Below, piece after piece: positions 18,781-29,965 of a DNA stretch of 64,000 nt. The position numbers and the translations under genes were made by a program. This DNA comes from Leptospira wolffii serovar Khorat str. Khorat-H2 (GTDB lineage Bacteria > Spirochaetota > Leptospiria > Leptospirales > Leptospiraceae). The stretch spans positions 1 to 64,000 of the forward strand of contig NZ_AKWX02000004.1 in NCBI RefSeq assembly GCF_000306115.2, given 5' to 3'. A model generated the notes under the pieces. It searched no databases. It worked only from the letters and a program-made list of their open reading frames with translations, and had not been told where the DNA came from. Numbering within the stretch: the first letter of the stretch is position 1; the number at the start of each line of letters is the position of its first letter.

Positions 18781-19494
18781 ATGGAAGCGGTAGTTCATAA
18801 GGCAAGTACGAGAGGAAAAGTGGATTTCGGTTGGTTAAAATCCAATCATACTTTTTCCTTCGGGAGCTATATGAATCCGGATCGCATACGTTTCGGCTCT
18901 TTAAGAGTTCTGAACGACGATATGGTGGCACCCGGTGGAGGGTTCGATCCGCATCCGCACCAAAATATGGAAATCATCTCCATCCCTATGGAAGGAGCCT
19001 TGGAGCATAAGGACAGTATTGGTACTTCGGGTGTGATTCGATCCGGAGAAGTCCAGGTCATGTCGGCCGGAACGGGTATCGTTCACTCCGAATACAATCA
19101 TTCCGAAACCGAACCGGTGAAGTTCCTGCAAATTTGGGTCTTCCCTGATCGGAACGGTCATAAACCTAGATACGATCAGAAAAAATATCCGATCGAAGAA
19201 AGGAAGAATCGGTTCCAGGTAGTGGTTTCTCCCAGAGGCTCTCAAGAAGGACTCTGGATCAACCAGAACGCTTGGTTCTCACTGGCCGATCTGGATTCGG
19301 GAGTCGAATTGGAATACGTCACCCGAAATAAGGAAGGCGGAGTGTATGCGTTCCTTCTCTCCGGAAAGGTGAATGTCGGAGGTCAGGAATTGGACGCAAG
19401 AGACGGGGCCGGTTTTTACAAGGTGGATAGCCTAAAAGTAAAAGCCCTGGAAAATTCGGAAATTCTTCTCATGGACGTTCCCGAATTAAATTAA
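18781..19494 (+). CDS. pirin family protein (YhhW-like)
   Basis: 237 residues, a bicupin of the pirin family. The metal ligands are visible as His58, His60 (FDPHPHQNMEII), His102 and Glu104 (TGIVHSEYNHSE), the same spacing as in human pirin. Members such as YhhW act as quercetin 2,3-dioxygenases in vitro; the natural role is uncertain (redox or stress sensing). It has its own promoter and terminator, so it is monocistronic. Confidence 0.93.
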   Translation: MEAVVHKASTRGKVDFGWLKSNHTFSFGSYMNPDRIRFGSLRVLNDDMVAPGGGFDPHPHQNMEIISIPMEGALEHKDSIGTSGVIRSGEVQVMSAGTGIVHSEYNHSETEPVKFLQIWVFPDRNGHKPRYDQKKYPIEERKNRFQVVVSPRGSQEGLWINQNAWFSLADLDSGVELEYVTRNKEGGVYAFLLSGKVNVGGQELDARDGAGFYKVDSLKVKALENSEILLMDVPELN

Positions 19495-19528
19495 AAAAAT
19501 AGAATATAATAGAATCTCTCGCGAATTG

Positions 19529-19556
19529 CCGCCGGATCCTCCGGCGGTCTTCTTTT
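19529..19556 (+). terminator. intrinsic terminator after the pirin gene
   Basis: CCGCCGGA (19529-19536) pairs with TCCGGCGG (19540-19547) around TCC, followed by a T-rich tract to 19556. It lies between convergent genes. Confidence 0.8.
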
Positions 19557-19565
19557 GTAATCTTT

Positions 19566-20588
19566 CTATTTCATTTCTCCGGGTTCCACGAAAAAGGTGC
19601 GGATCGATCCGTCTCTTAGCAATCGGATTCCGATTTTTCTTCCGATGGATGTCTCGTCCAAAATCTTGTGTAGATCGTCCACACTTTGGACGGTTTTTTC
19701 TCCGAGCTCCAGGACCAGGTCCCCGTTTCGGATTCCGGAAAGCTCGGCAGGGGAACCCGCTTCCACCGAGAGCACTAGTACTCCTGAATCTTGTTGGAGT
19801 CGATTGAATTGTTTGGATACGGAGGGGATCTTTTGATTTTGTCCCGCGATTCCCAGATATCCTCTTCGCACAAAGCCGGATGTGATAAGCCTAGTGATAA
19901 CGTATTCCGCGGTGTTAGAGGCGACCGCGAAACAAATCCCTTGGGCCGGAAGAATGATGGCCGTATTGATTCCCACGATTCTTCCTTTGGAGTCCGCCAA
20001 AGGACCTCCCGAGTTTCCCGGATTTAAGGCGGCATCCGTCTGGATCACGTTATCTATCAGTCGACCATTACGAGAACGTAAACTTCTTCCCAGAGCGCTG
20101 ACGACTCCCGCAGTAACGGTGGATTCGAATCCGTAAGGGTTCCCTATGGCTACCACCAATTGCCCCACCTTTAGATATTTGGAATCCGCAAAATTAGAAT
20201 GGGAAAAATTCCCTCCGTGAATTTTCAAAACGGCCAGATCCGTATGAGGATCGTCTCCGATGAGTTCCGCTTCTTTTGTGCTTCCGTCCGAAAGCTTGGC
20301 CTTGATTTTAGTGGAGCCGTTGACCACATGGCTATTGGTCGCGAGATATCCGTCCGGGGTGAAAAAGAATCCGGATCCACTACCGGCTTCCTTTCCGTTT
20401 TGAGAAACCTGTAGATGCACTACGCTCGGTCCTACGGATTCGACCGTATGGGTTACGGATCGGGAATATGCGTCTAAAATCTCCTCTTCTTCCGGAGGAA
20501 AATATTCGGAACTTTCCTTGGAAGATTCTTCCCGACCGAGATCGGGAACGGATACGAATCCAGTATGAGGGTGAGAGATAAGGACCAT
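19566..20588 (-). CDS. HtrA/DegP-like serine protease lacking a signal peptide
   Basis: 340 residues: a trypsin-like protease domain (about 45-235) with catalytic triad His87 (TNSHVV), Asp117 (HTDLAVL) and Ser193 (GNSGGPL), then one PDZ domain (about 250-335). The N-terminus (MVLISHPHTGFVSVPDLG) is polar, with no hydrophobic signal or anchor, so the protein appears cytoplasmic or uses a non-standard route, unlike classic DegP/DegS. No upstream in-frame start restoring a signal peptide is seen. Quality control of misfolded proteins is the family role. Confidence 0.88.
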   Translation of the reverse strand: MVLISHPHTGFVSVPDLGREESSKESSEYFPPEEEEILDAYSRSVTHTVESVGPSVVHLQVSQNGKEAGSGSGFFFTPDGYLATNSHVVNGSTKIKAKLSDGSTKEAELIGDDPHTDLAVLKIHGGNFSHSNFADSKYLKVGQLVVAIGNPYGFESTVTAGVVSALGRSLRSRNGRLIDNVIQTDAALNPGNSGGPLADSKGRIVGINTAIILPAQGICFAVASNTAEYVITRLITSGFVRRGYLGIAGQNQKIPSVSKQFNRLQQDSGVLVLSVEAGSPAELSGIRNGDLVLELGEKTVQSVDDLHKILDETSIGRKIGIRLLRDGSIRTFFVEPGEMK

Positions 20589-20798
20589 GGTATTTCCTTG
20601 GACCTAGGGTCCGATTAAAACGTCCCAAAAATGTGGAGAAGGATTAAACGAAAAAATCGCGTTCGGAAAGTATTGCGGTCGGTCCTCTAGGCTATAAAAA
20701 GGATCCGACGGGGTCTTTTAGAATCGGAAGGAAGGGGTAATGTCCCGGAAGAGAAAGTATTTTATAGAAAAATAATATATATTTCCCGTAGATTCCGC

Positions 20799-21110
20799 TT
20801 ATTTTTTCCAATCTTCCGGTTTCGGGGATACGGGTTTATAATGAACGGTGGTTGTTCCTTGAGAAAACATTTCCGGGACCGTCCTTCTCCAGTTAACGAA
20901 ATGAGGCGTATCCAAATGTGCCTTTCGGATGGCTTCGCTTTCATAAGCCTCTATGATTAGAAACCTTCCGTCATCTCCGTCGTTTTGTAAAAGATCGAAT
21001 CTTAGGACTCCTTTTTCCTTTAGGGATTCTCTGGATAGTTCGGAACTGATTTCCAGAAACTCACGTATTTTTTCGGAGAGAATTTTGTAGGAAGAAACGG
21101 TAACGATCAT
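20799..21110 (-). CDS. antibiotic biosynthesis monooxygenase (ABM) domain protein
   Basis: 103 residues from the ATG at 21110 (MIVTVSSYKILSEKI). Single ABM/YgiN-like ferredoxin-fold domain: GVLRFDLLQNDGDDGRFLIIEAYESEAIRKAHLDTPHF is the typical core, ending with an HxxP... strand. Related proteins include quinol monooxygenase YgiN and LsrG; the substrate is unknown. It starts 82 bases from a divergent nitronate monooxygenase; both are small oxidative enzymes and may share control. The ORF is open upstream to 21245 but that part would overlap the divergent gene's leader. Confidence 0.85.
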   Translation of the reverse strand: MIVTVSSYKILSEKIREFLEISSELSRESLKEKGVLRFDLLQNDGDDGRFLIIEAYESEAIRKAHLDTPHFVNWRRTVPEMFSQGTTTVHYKPVSPKPEDWKK

Positions 21111-21192
21111 GCTTCCCAGTTTCCGGATCCGATTTTCTTTCGCCAGAAAAAAAAGATGGATAGAATGGACAGTTAGTGAAAGTTTTTCCTTT

Positions 21193-22113
21193 ATGAAAAT
21201 ACAAACTCCCGTTACGGAGATGCTTGGAATCGACCTGCCCATCATCGGGGCTCCTATGTTTCTCGTCTCTTATCCCGATCTAGTCGTCGCCGTGTCCGAA
21301 GCAGGAGGCCTCGGAACCTTCCCTTCTCAAAACTATCGCAGTTTGGAGGAGTTGCGCAGAGGATTGGAAGAAATACGTTCCCGTACCAAGAAACCGATCG
21401 GTGTTAACTTAATCCTGCATAAATCCCATAACCCGAACTGGGCCAAGCACTTCGAAATCCTATTGGAGTTCAAAGTGGAGTTGATCATAACTAGTTTGGG
21501 TAGCCCACGATCCATTATAGGCGAGGCGAAATCAGTAGGAACAAAAGTCTTCTGCGATGTGACTACGTTAAAGCATGCCAATATCGTCGCCAAATCCGGA
21601 GCCGACGCATTGATCGCCGTGGCCCAAGGGGCAGGGGGACATGCGGGGGCCATTACTCCTTTCAGTCTTTTTCCCTATCTCAAAAAGGAGATCGGACTTC
21701 CCGTGATCGCGGCGGGAGCGATCAGCGGCGGGGCTCAAATGGCGGCGGCATTATCGTTAGGTGCGGATGCGGTATACATAGGAACCAGACTTATTGCTTC
21801 ACAGGAAGCTTCGGCTTCCAAGGAATACAAGGAGATGGTTGTGGCTTCCGCTCCGGAAGAAATCGTTTATACGGAAAAAATTTCAGGGATTCCGGCCAAC
21901 TGGTTGAAGAGATCGGTAGAAAAAGCCGGGGATAATTTTCACACCGAAGGAACGGGCGATATAGACCAGGAATTCAAACGCTGGAGGGATATCTGGTCCG
22001 CCGGTCACGGTGTGGCTCAGATCGATTCCGTACTGCCTGCGGGGGATATCGTCCGCAATATGGCCAAGGAATATTCGGAAATCATAAATCGATTACCGAA
22101 ACCCCAGGCCTAA
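21193..22113 (+). CDS. nitronate monooxygenase family flavoenzyme
   Basis: 306 residues, a TIM-barrel FMN enzyme. Signatures: IIGAPMFLVSYPDLVVAVSEAGGLGTF at the start, AQGAGGHAGAITPF with the catalytic His of the NMO class, and the FMN phosphate loop IAAGAISGG...LSLGADAVYIGTRL. It oxidises alkyl nitronates; FabK-type enoyl-ACP reductases share the fold and cannot be fully excluded, though the GGHAG motif is the NMO type. The ATG at 21193 fits the family start; the extra upstream frame (from 21109) does not. Confidence 0.87.
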   Translation: MKIQTPVTEMLGIDLPIIGAPMFLVSYPDLVVAVSEAGGLGTFPSQNYRSLEELRRGLEEIRSRTKKPIGVNLILHKSHNPNWAKHFEILLEFKVELIITSLGSPRSIIGEAKSVGTKVFCDVTTLKHANIVAKSGADALIAVAQGAGGHAGAITPFSLFPYLKKEIGLPVIAAGAISGGAQMAAALSLGADAVYIGTRLIASQEASASKEYKEMVVASAPEEIVYTEKISGIPANWLKRSVEKAGDNFHTEGTGDIDQEFKRWRDIWSAGHGVAQIDSVLPAGDIVRNMAKEYSEIINRLPKPQA

Positions 22114-22130
22114 GACGCGAATATCAATCC

Positions 22131-22161
22131 TTCGAGCCCGAAATCGATTTTCGGGCTCGAA
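22131..22161. terminator. bidirectional terminator
   Basis: TTCGAGCCCGAAA (22131-22143) and TTTCGGGCTCGAA (22149-22161) form a perfect 13-bp stem around TCGAT, between two convergent genes. Confidence 0.8.
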
Positions 22162-22169
22162 GAAAACCC

Positions 22170-22442
22170 TTACTTCTTATCCGAAAAGCTGACAGGGATC
22201 AGGTGAAATACTCCGAATACAAACACCTGGGCCGCATCGGCGATCTTAAATCCGCCCCTGTCTTTCGCCCGAACGGAATAGATTCCCGTTTCTAAGATAT
22301 GTAATCCCAAAATAATCCAACCTAGTAGGGTGATCCAAGGATCCAATGCCTCGATCGTACGGACAAGTCCCGTAACCACAAGCAACCAAAGAATCCAAAA
22401 AGAAGCGGTCACGATTTTGGACACAGTATTGATAAGATTCAT
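22170..22442 (-). CDS. DUF1145 family small membrane protein
   Basis: 90 residues with three hydrophobic helices, including FWILWLLVVTGLVRTI and LLGWIILGLHILETGIYSV, and a polar C-terminus ending SFSDKK. The pattern matches the DUF1145 (YhhL-like) family, whose role is unknown. It is monocistronic and convergent with the nitronate monooxygenase gene. Confidence 0.75.
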   Translation of the reverse strand: MNLINTVSKIVTASFWILWLLVVTGLVRTIEALDPWITLLGWIILGLHILETGIYSVRAKDRGGFKIADAAQVFVFGVFHLIPVSFSDKK

Positions 22443-22554
22443 ACATTCTCCCGTTCGGTTCTAAACCGTTTCGGGTAGAACATAGGAAAGATAGAATCGG
22501 TCAAGAAGAAGTTAGGCGTCGCGATAATCGAAACGATGTTCGTTACCGGAGGAA

Positions 22555-23189
22555 TCAGCCTCCGGCTTCCACTTCGATTTTCTCGTCCTGTTCGGCTTCG
22601 GTGAGTACAGGGCTATCGATCTTGTCTAAAAGAGATTTTAGAATATGATAATACGGTATCGCCTTCTTGCCTGCGGCTTTTCCGAATTTGGATTCGTATA
22701 CTTTACTCAAGGATTGTTCTTCGTCGTTGTCCAAGGAGTAAGAGGAGGATGCGGATCCTTCCCAAAGAGTTTCCTTGGTGTCGCATTTTTGGAGACTCGC
22801 AAGAACTTTCAGTTTGATTCCGTTCTCGGGAGGACCGAATAAGGCGGGAGCGATCCAAAAATACAGATAAGGTACGGTCCCCGTGGTGGATTCTTCCACT
22901 TTCAAACGGAGTACCCCCTGGGATTTGCCGATCTTAACTTCGCATTTCACGTTCTTATTTTCCGGATCCGGATAAACGATAAATTCCTTATGGTGGGAAA
23001 GTTCCTGCTCCGCCATGCTTTTGATCATCGCGGCTTCCGTGGAACCCGTCCCGGAACTAGGATCGATCGCAACGGTGAGCCTTTTGAAGTTCTTCAGACT
23101 GGATTCGAACTGGGGAGAATTTTTCACGTATTTCACCGTGCAATTCGCCAGGAAAAGTACGCAGACTAAACAGATAAACGAGTAAGATC

Positions 23190-23193
<4 letters not shown>
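22555..23193 (-). CDS. lipoprotein coupled to an RND lipid transporter
   Basis: 212 residues, leader with lipobox LFLANC. The mature part contains FKRLTVAIDPSSGTGSTEAAMIKSMAEQEL and a GTVPYLYFWIAPALFGPPENGIKL segment; it resembles MXAN_6521/LA_1396-type lipoproteins, a tentative assignment from memory. The start overlaps the RND stop (ATGA, 23190-23193), so it is a translation-coupled partner and may act as the outer-membrane or periplasmic component of the same transport system. Confidence 0.78.
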
Positions 23194-26110
<2,917 letters not shown>

Positions 26111-26111
<1 letters not shown>

Positions 26112-26698
26112 TAGTTCTTAGCAACTTTTTGGACAAGTTGGATCGTCCCTTTGACGCCGTTTTTCTTTATGGAAGGCTCTATATTCTTGGTTCTATTGAT
26201 TTCTGTGGCCAGCTTTCCCTCGGTTTCAAAATCCGTAATATACCAGGCGCCGTCTATGGAACTCAGGATCCAAGCAAATCGGATCTGGTCGGAGCCCTTG
26301 TAGAGAATCGAGGATCCAATTCTGGCTTGCTCGCCTTTCAGGGAAGGTTTGTCATAGGTGATATCGATTTTATCGAAATATTTCAGGGCGATCGGAAAGG
26401 CTTTGTTTACGATATATTCCGAAATCGCCTCCTCGAATTCCTTTCTTTCGGAGGCGGTAAATTTGGAGTCTCCGATGAGTTTATCGGAGAAGCGTCCAAC
26501 ATGAACGAGCGCCAGGGCCTTATCGTTCTTTTTATACCTAATAAAACCCACCAATTTTTTGACTGCGGCTAACGCTTGGTCTTCGGGAGAAACGGTCTCG
26601 GTCGCAGTAGGCTCCGGAGTCTTGGTCTCTTCTTGGGAGAATAACGGAAAGGAAAGTAGAAGAAATAAACAGAAAAGCAGAATGTTAAAACGTTTCAC
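26111..26698 (-). CDS. MlaC/Ttg2D-family periplasmic lipid-binding protein (HpnM-like)
   Basis: 195 residues with signal peptide (SFPLFSQE). The body is helical then beta-rich, with the family pattern FEEAISEYIVNKAFPIALKYFDKIDITYDKPSLKG and WYITDFETEGKLATEI. MlaC-like proteins ferry phospholipids; HpnM forms the periplasmic partner of HpnN. The start is GTG at 26698, whose leader gives a good signal peptide; no strong ribosome site is visible. First gene of mlaC-RND-lipoprotein. Confidence 0.82.
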
Positions 26699-27186
26699 AA
26701 GTAAATCAGACGAGCCGAAGGGGAAATTTACAATCGTGTGAAAACGAATGCGAAACCGACCCGTGTAAATTTACAGTAGCGTGCGAGGAATTCCGGAGTC
26801 AACGGAAATAAGGGTCAATCCGGACGGCCGATATCGTATATTGTGATTTCGCAATCGAATTGCGGGCACTAGTGAGGAGAGAATAGGGGGATGTTTGGCC
26901 TTGTATTGGTCGATCAGAATTTTCGTGGTATAAGCCCTGGCAAGTCTTGCGGCCTATTTGCGGTAGTTAATCTAAAAAGAGTGAGTATTTTTTTGCCGCG
27001 AACACTGTCACCCGAATCCATGTTTAAGCAGGAGTGGATAGAGACGGTGCGAAATGATCCGAGTCCGGTCGCGAAACTAGGTTCCCTTTAGGATTCGTCC
27101 TTTAAGGTGCGAGGGCGATCGACGCATCCCAGAATATTATAAAATTTGAATTTTTTGGGCGACCTCGGTCGCGGACGGGGGTCGGT
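26699..27186. other. intergenic region of about 490 bases without a recognised gene
   Basis: Upstream part carries repeated AAATTTACA motifs next to the mlaC-like start (listed separately). A short frame at 26891-27091 (66 residues) has no recognisable content and I do not call it a gene. A GCGACC-TC-GGTCGC hairpin at 27159-27172 near the end of the next gene lacks a proper U-tract on the relevant strand. Confidence 0.6.
26724..26775 (-). promoter_or_regulatory. AAATTTACA repeats upstream of the mlaC-like gene
   Basis: AAATTTACA occurs at 26724-26732 and again at 26767-26775, the second within a perfect palindrome GTAAATTTAC (26765-26774). On the minus strand a TTGACT (around 26810) precedes a TACTGT-like element close to the second copy. 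Plausible control region of the lipid-transport operon, with an operator-like palindrome. Confidence 0.3.
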
Positions 27187-27819
27187 TTAGGTCCCGTTCT
27201 TTCTCCAGTCCAATAGTCCGTTGGATTCGAAATATTCCAAATCCTTGGAATCGTCCAGATCCGACAATACCGGCAATAATCCCACCTGTTTGCGGGCCCA
27301 TTGCATTTTTTCCAGACTCCTGGAGAATACGGTGTCCGTACTCCATTCTATCCCATGAAAAAGTTCCGGAGTATCCGAACGAAGTCCGACTAGATAATAA
27401 CCTCCGTCCTTGGCAGGGCCGAGTACTACGTCCTTGTGCTCGAGTATCCGAAAGGCTTCCTTAAGATGGAGAGTATCCAACTCCGGACAATCGCTTCCTA
27501 TTAGAACTGCGGAACTGGCACCGCTCTGGAAGGAATATAGAAAAGAGTTTCTCATTTTTTCTCCCAGATCCTTGCCTTGTTGCAAACGAATGAATAAAGG
27601 AGAATGCCCCCAACTTCCCAACTCGGACGGATTCGGAAGGAAGGAATCGAACCATAACGTCTTAGGAAGATCGAGTCCCTTGCAGGCGGCTTGGGTTTTA
27701 TCTACCAATGCCTGGTAAACCTCCAAGGCGGCTTCTTCTCCTATATCCTTGGCCAAACGTGTCTTCACATTTCCCGGAATCGGGTTCTTTAAAAAGACAT
27801 GTAAATTGGGTCCGGTCAT
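27187..27819 (-). CDS. TIGR04282/DUF2064 family glycosyltransferase
   Basis: 210 residues, single GT-A/CofC-like domain. Signatures: VFLKNPIPGNVKTRLAKDIG at the start, AVLIGSDCPELD as the metal-binding DxD-like step, LGPAKDGGYYLVGL, and GIEWSTDTVFSRSLE. TIGR04282 members were named for arsenosugar-type biosynthesis clusters; here no arsenic genes are adjacent, so the substrate is open. Alternative: a molybdopterin-guanylyl or CofC-like nucleotidyltransferase, less fitting by motif. Confidence 0.85.
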   Translation of the reverse strand: MTGPNLHVFLKNPIPGNVKTRLAKDIGEEAALEVYQALVDKTQAACKGLDLPKTLWFDSFLPNPSELGSWGHSPLFIRLQQGKDLGEKMRNSFLYSFQSGASSAVLIGSDCPELDTLHLKEAFRILEHKDVVLGPAKDGGYYLVGLRSDTPELFHGIEWSTDTVFSRSLEKMQWARKQVGLLPVLSDLDDSKDLEYFESNGLLDWRKNGT

Positions 27820-28109
27820 AATGGGAGAAGCCTTGTAGGAGAATCTTGGAAGAGACTATAATCCGGGAAGGCGGGAAAAGTCACTCGCAAGTCGGGCCAA
27901 AGGGAGATAAAATTTCGTCGCATAACAATATCTTTCCAGATTCTATCCAAGAAAACGGATTAAAGGGTGGTTTTGGACCGTTTTTGGATCGAAAAGGAAT
28001 TCGGTAGGAATAGACTGGGCAATTAATTTAGAACGAGTTACGAAATATTGGCGTCCCCATCGAGAAGCGAAATGCATATAGATGTTAATAAAATCGTAGA
28101 GGTTATAGT

Positions 28110-28298
28110 ATGATTTTGAACCTGAAACGAGGGCTTTTGCTCTTCACTTTAGGGCTGATCCTATCCGGATTAGTGTCCTCCGCCTGTAAATCGGACGGAG
28201 GTGGAGGAATTCCTCCATTTCTACTCTCCGGCGGCTATACATTGGAACAAAGTAAAACCGGATTTTTCATCATCGTTCCCAAAGGAATCGCGCAATGA
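28110..28298 (+). CDS. short lipoprotein, unknown
   Basis: 62 residues: leader, lipobox VSSAC (Cys26), then DGGGG linker and a short tail ending PKGIAQ. AGAGG is present a few bases upstream. The stop overlaps the start of the next gene as ATGA, so it is translated with it. Nothing is recognised in the mature part. Confidence 0.65.
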   Translation: MILNLKRGLLLFTLGLILSGLVSSACKSDGGGGIPPFLLSGGYTLEQSKTGFFIIVPKGIAQ

Positions 28299-29527
28299 AA
28301 AAGATCTTTACTTTAGGATTTGCTAAGAAAGCGGTCTTAGTTCTCTTCGTATTCTTCGGAGTTTCCCTGGGATTTAAATTGGATTTCGGAAAGAAGAATA
28401 GTGCGAATCCTCTTCCGATCCGTTTGAATGTTTCGCATCTCCAACCCTTGCATGCAAGTGCCGATCAATGGGGATTCGTAAGAGGATCGGCCACCTGGGC
28501 GAGAGGAAATTCCCTCTTTATGGACGATGTAATCGGGTCCATCCAGGCTAATCCTGCGCTTGTATTTTTCGCCAGCCAAGCGGGTGGAATTACTCAACAT
28601 AATTTTTCCACTACGGCCGGAACGAATTTTACGATTACTCTCAGATTGAATGACAGCTTCAGCGCGAGTTCGACGGTTTATCCCAGCACCAAGACGTTCA
28701 AAAACTATCTGGAGTTGAGGACCGAAGGAACGGACGGGACCAATTCCAACGATATCGCTTTGCAGTTTTACTGGGATGATAATCCTCGCGATTCCACTCA
28801 AAACGGTGCGTTGGTGAAATACCGTTTGCAGATGTTGAATCCGGCTGTGGAGACAGGAATTGCGGATATAGAGAGTTATATTTATTCTCCGGACGTTACT
28901 CCTGGAGGTTACTATGAATCCAAGGGATATAGTAACCAAGGGTTGGTCCAGGTGTATTCCTGGGACAATAAACTTGCGAATGATACTGAGATTGCTAAGA
29001 ACGCTACAAAAGGACGAGTTATCCTGGAAGAAATGGATAATAAGACAGTATTCTGTTTCAAGACAGTTGTTCGGATCTTAGGTGCGGCGAATTTGTTACC
29101 CGGGACGGTACTTGATAGCAAAGGCTTTTGCTCGGGAACGGGAGATGAGTATTATAAGTTAGCTTATAGCCAAAAGCTGACCGGAAATCTAGAAGTAACC
29201 GCTAAGTCTGGATGGGAAGAACCGGGCGGCTCGGATCTAACTACAAACAATGGGAATCTTTGTGCTCCTTGGTCCATATCTTTGAACTACGGACTTTTTA
29301 ATGTGAACGGTTTCGTAAGCGATCATGTGGCTGCGGTCGATATTCCCGCTGATTATGTGCAAGCAACAAGAGTGGACAATCTTTATCTTAGAATTGGAGA
29401 TTATGGTAAATCCGGCCAGCCTACGGGAACTCCAGGAGTTGATTACGATCCGGTTCAGTGGGATAACCTGAAGAAAGCTACTATCGACGCGCTCGACATA
29501 CAGTTCGCTACTTCTCCTCCGATTTAA
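28295..29527 (+). CDS. exported protein, unknown, coupled to a short lipoprotein
   Basis: 410 residues. A hydrophobic leader (VLVLFVFFGVSLGFKL) precedes a beta-rich, Thr/Asn/Ser-rich sequence with aromatic strands (ALQFYWDDNPRD, YYKLAYSQKLTGNLEVTAKSGW). Signal peptide or N-anchor is not clear-cut. Two Cys at about 255-280 could pair. I do not recognise the family; it looks like a surface or secreted protein specific to spirochaetes. Confidence 0.75.
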   Translation: MKKIFTLGFAKKAVLVLFVFFGVSLGFKLDFGKKNSANPLPIRLNVSHLQPLHASADQWGFVRGSATWARGNSLFMDDVIGSIQANPALVFFASQAGGITQHNFSTTAGTNFTITLRLNDSFSASSTVYPSTKTFKNYLELRTEGTDGTNSNDIALQFYWDDNPRDSTQNGALVKYRLQMLNPAVETGIADIESYIYSPDVTPGGYYESKGYSNQGLVQVYSWDNKLANDTEIAKNATKGRVILEEMDNKTVFCFKTVVRILGAANLLPGTVLDSKGFCSGTGDEYYKLAYSQKLTGNLEVTAKSGWEEPGGSDLTTNNGNLCAPWSISLNYGLFNVNGFVSDHVAAVDIPADYVQATRVDNLYLRIGDYGKSGQPTGTPGVDYDPVQWDNLKKATIDALDIQFATSPPI

Positions 29528-29564
29528 GTTCAGAGTAGAAAATCCCATATTTCTTCCTTTCTCG

Positions 29565-29598
29565 AAACCCCCGGATTCCCCCGGGGGTTTTTCTTTTT
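29565..29598 (+). terminator. intrinsic terminator
   Basis: AAACCCCCGG (29565-29574) pairs with CCGGGGGTTT (29581-29590) around ATTCCC, followed by a T-rich tract. It ends the two-gene exported unit. Confidence 0.9.
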
Positions 29599-29613
29599 AG
29601 CGAGTCCTTTTAC

Positions 29614-29641
29614 TTGACATGCAGGTAATTGCCTGCATAAT
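29614..29641 (+). promoter_or_regulatory. ArsR-type promoter with operator between -35 and -10
   Basis: TTGACA (29614-29619), 16-base spacer, CATAAT (29636-29641). The spacer is filled by the perfect inverted repeat ATGCAGG-TAATTG-CCTGCAT (29619-29638), a typical autorepression operator. The ATG follows at 29651, so the transcript would start about three bases before it. Confidence 0.75.
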
Positions 29642-29650
29642 AAAAACGAC

Positions 29651-29965
29651 ATGCAAGACGTATTCAAGGCCCTGGGGGATCCGCTGCGGCGGGAGCTTCT
29701 GGATAGGCTTTACAAAAAGGACGGGCAACCCTTGGCCGAACTTTGCCGTGGCCTAAAAATACGTAGGCAATCGATTTCCCAGCATCTGGAGATATTGGAG
29801 GATGCGAACCTGGTTCTGACCCTAAAGAAGGGGAGAGAAAAGATGCATTATCTGAATCCCGCTCCGATCCATGAGATTTCGGAGAGATGGCTTAGGAAAT
29901 ACGAGACTAGAAAATTGCAGGCGTTGAAAAAATTTAAGGAATCGTTGGAGGACAAAAAATCATGA
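29651..29965 (+). CDS. ArsR family transcriptional regulator
   Basis: 104 residues, winged helix: VFKALGDPLRRELLDRL, the recognition helix in RRQSISQHLEILEDANLV, and the wing LKKGREKMHYLNP. There is no CxC metal motif (the only Cys is in LAELCRGL), so it is not a metal sensor of the ArsR/SmtB type; it belongs to the group that pairs with SRPBCC genes. The gene product very probably binds the palindrome upstream of it. ATGA overlap with the next gene. Confidence 0.92.
   Translation: MQDVFKALGDPLRRELLDRLYKKDGQPLAELCRGLKIRRQSISQHLEILEDANLVLTLKKGREKMHYLNPAPIHEISERWLRKYETRKLQALKKFKESLEDKKS

Noticed and set aside
26891..27091. 66-residue frame in the 26699-27186 gap
   Set aside because: Composition and lack of any recognisable motif; no homology signal that I can see, despite a purine-rich stretch before it.
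27159..27172. GCGACC-TC-GGTCGC hairpin after the glycosyltransferase gene
   Set aside because: On the relevant minus strand it is followed by A residues, not a U-tract.
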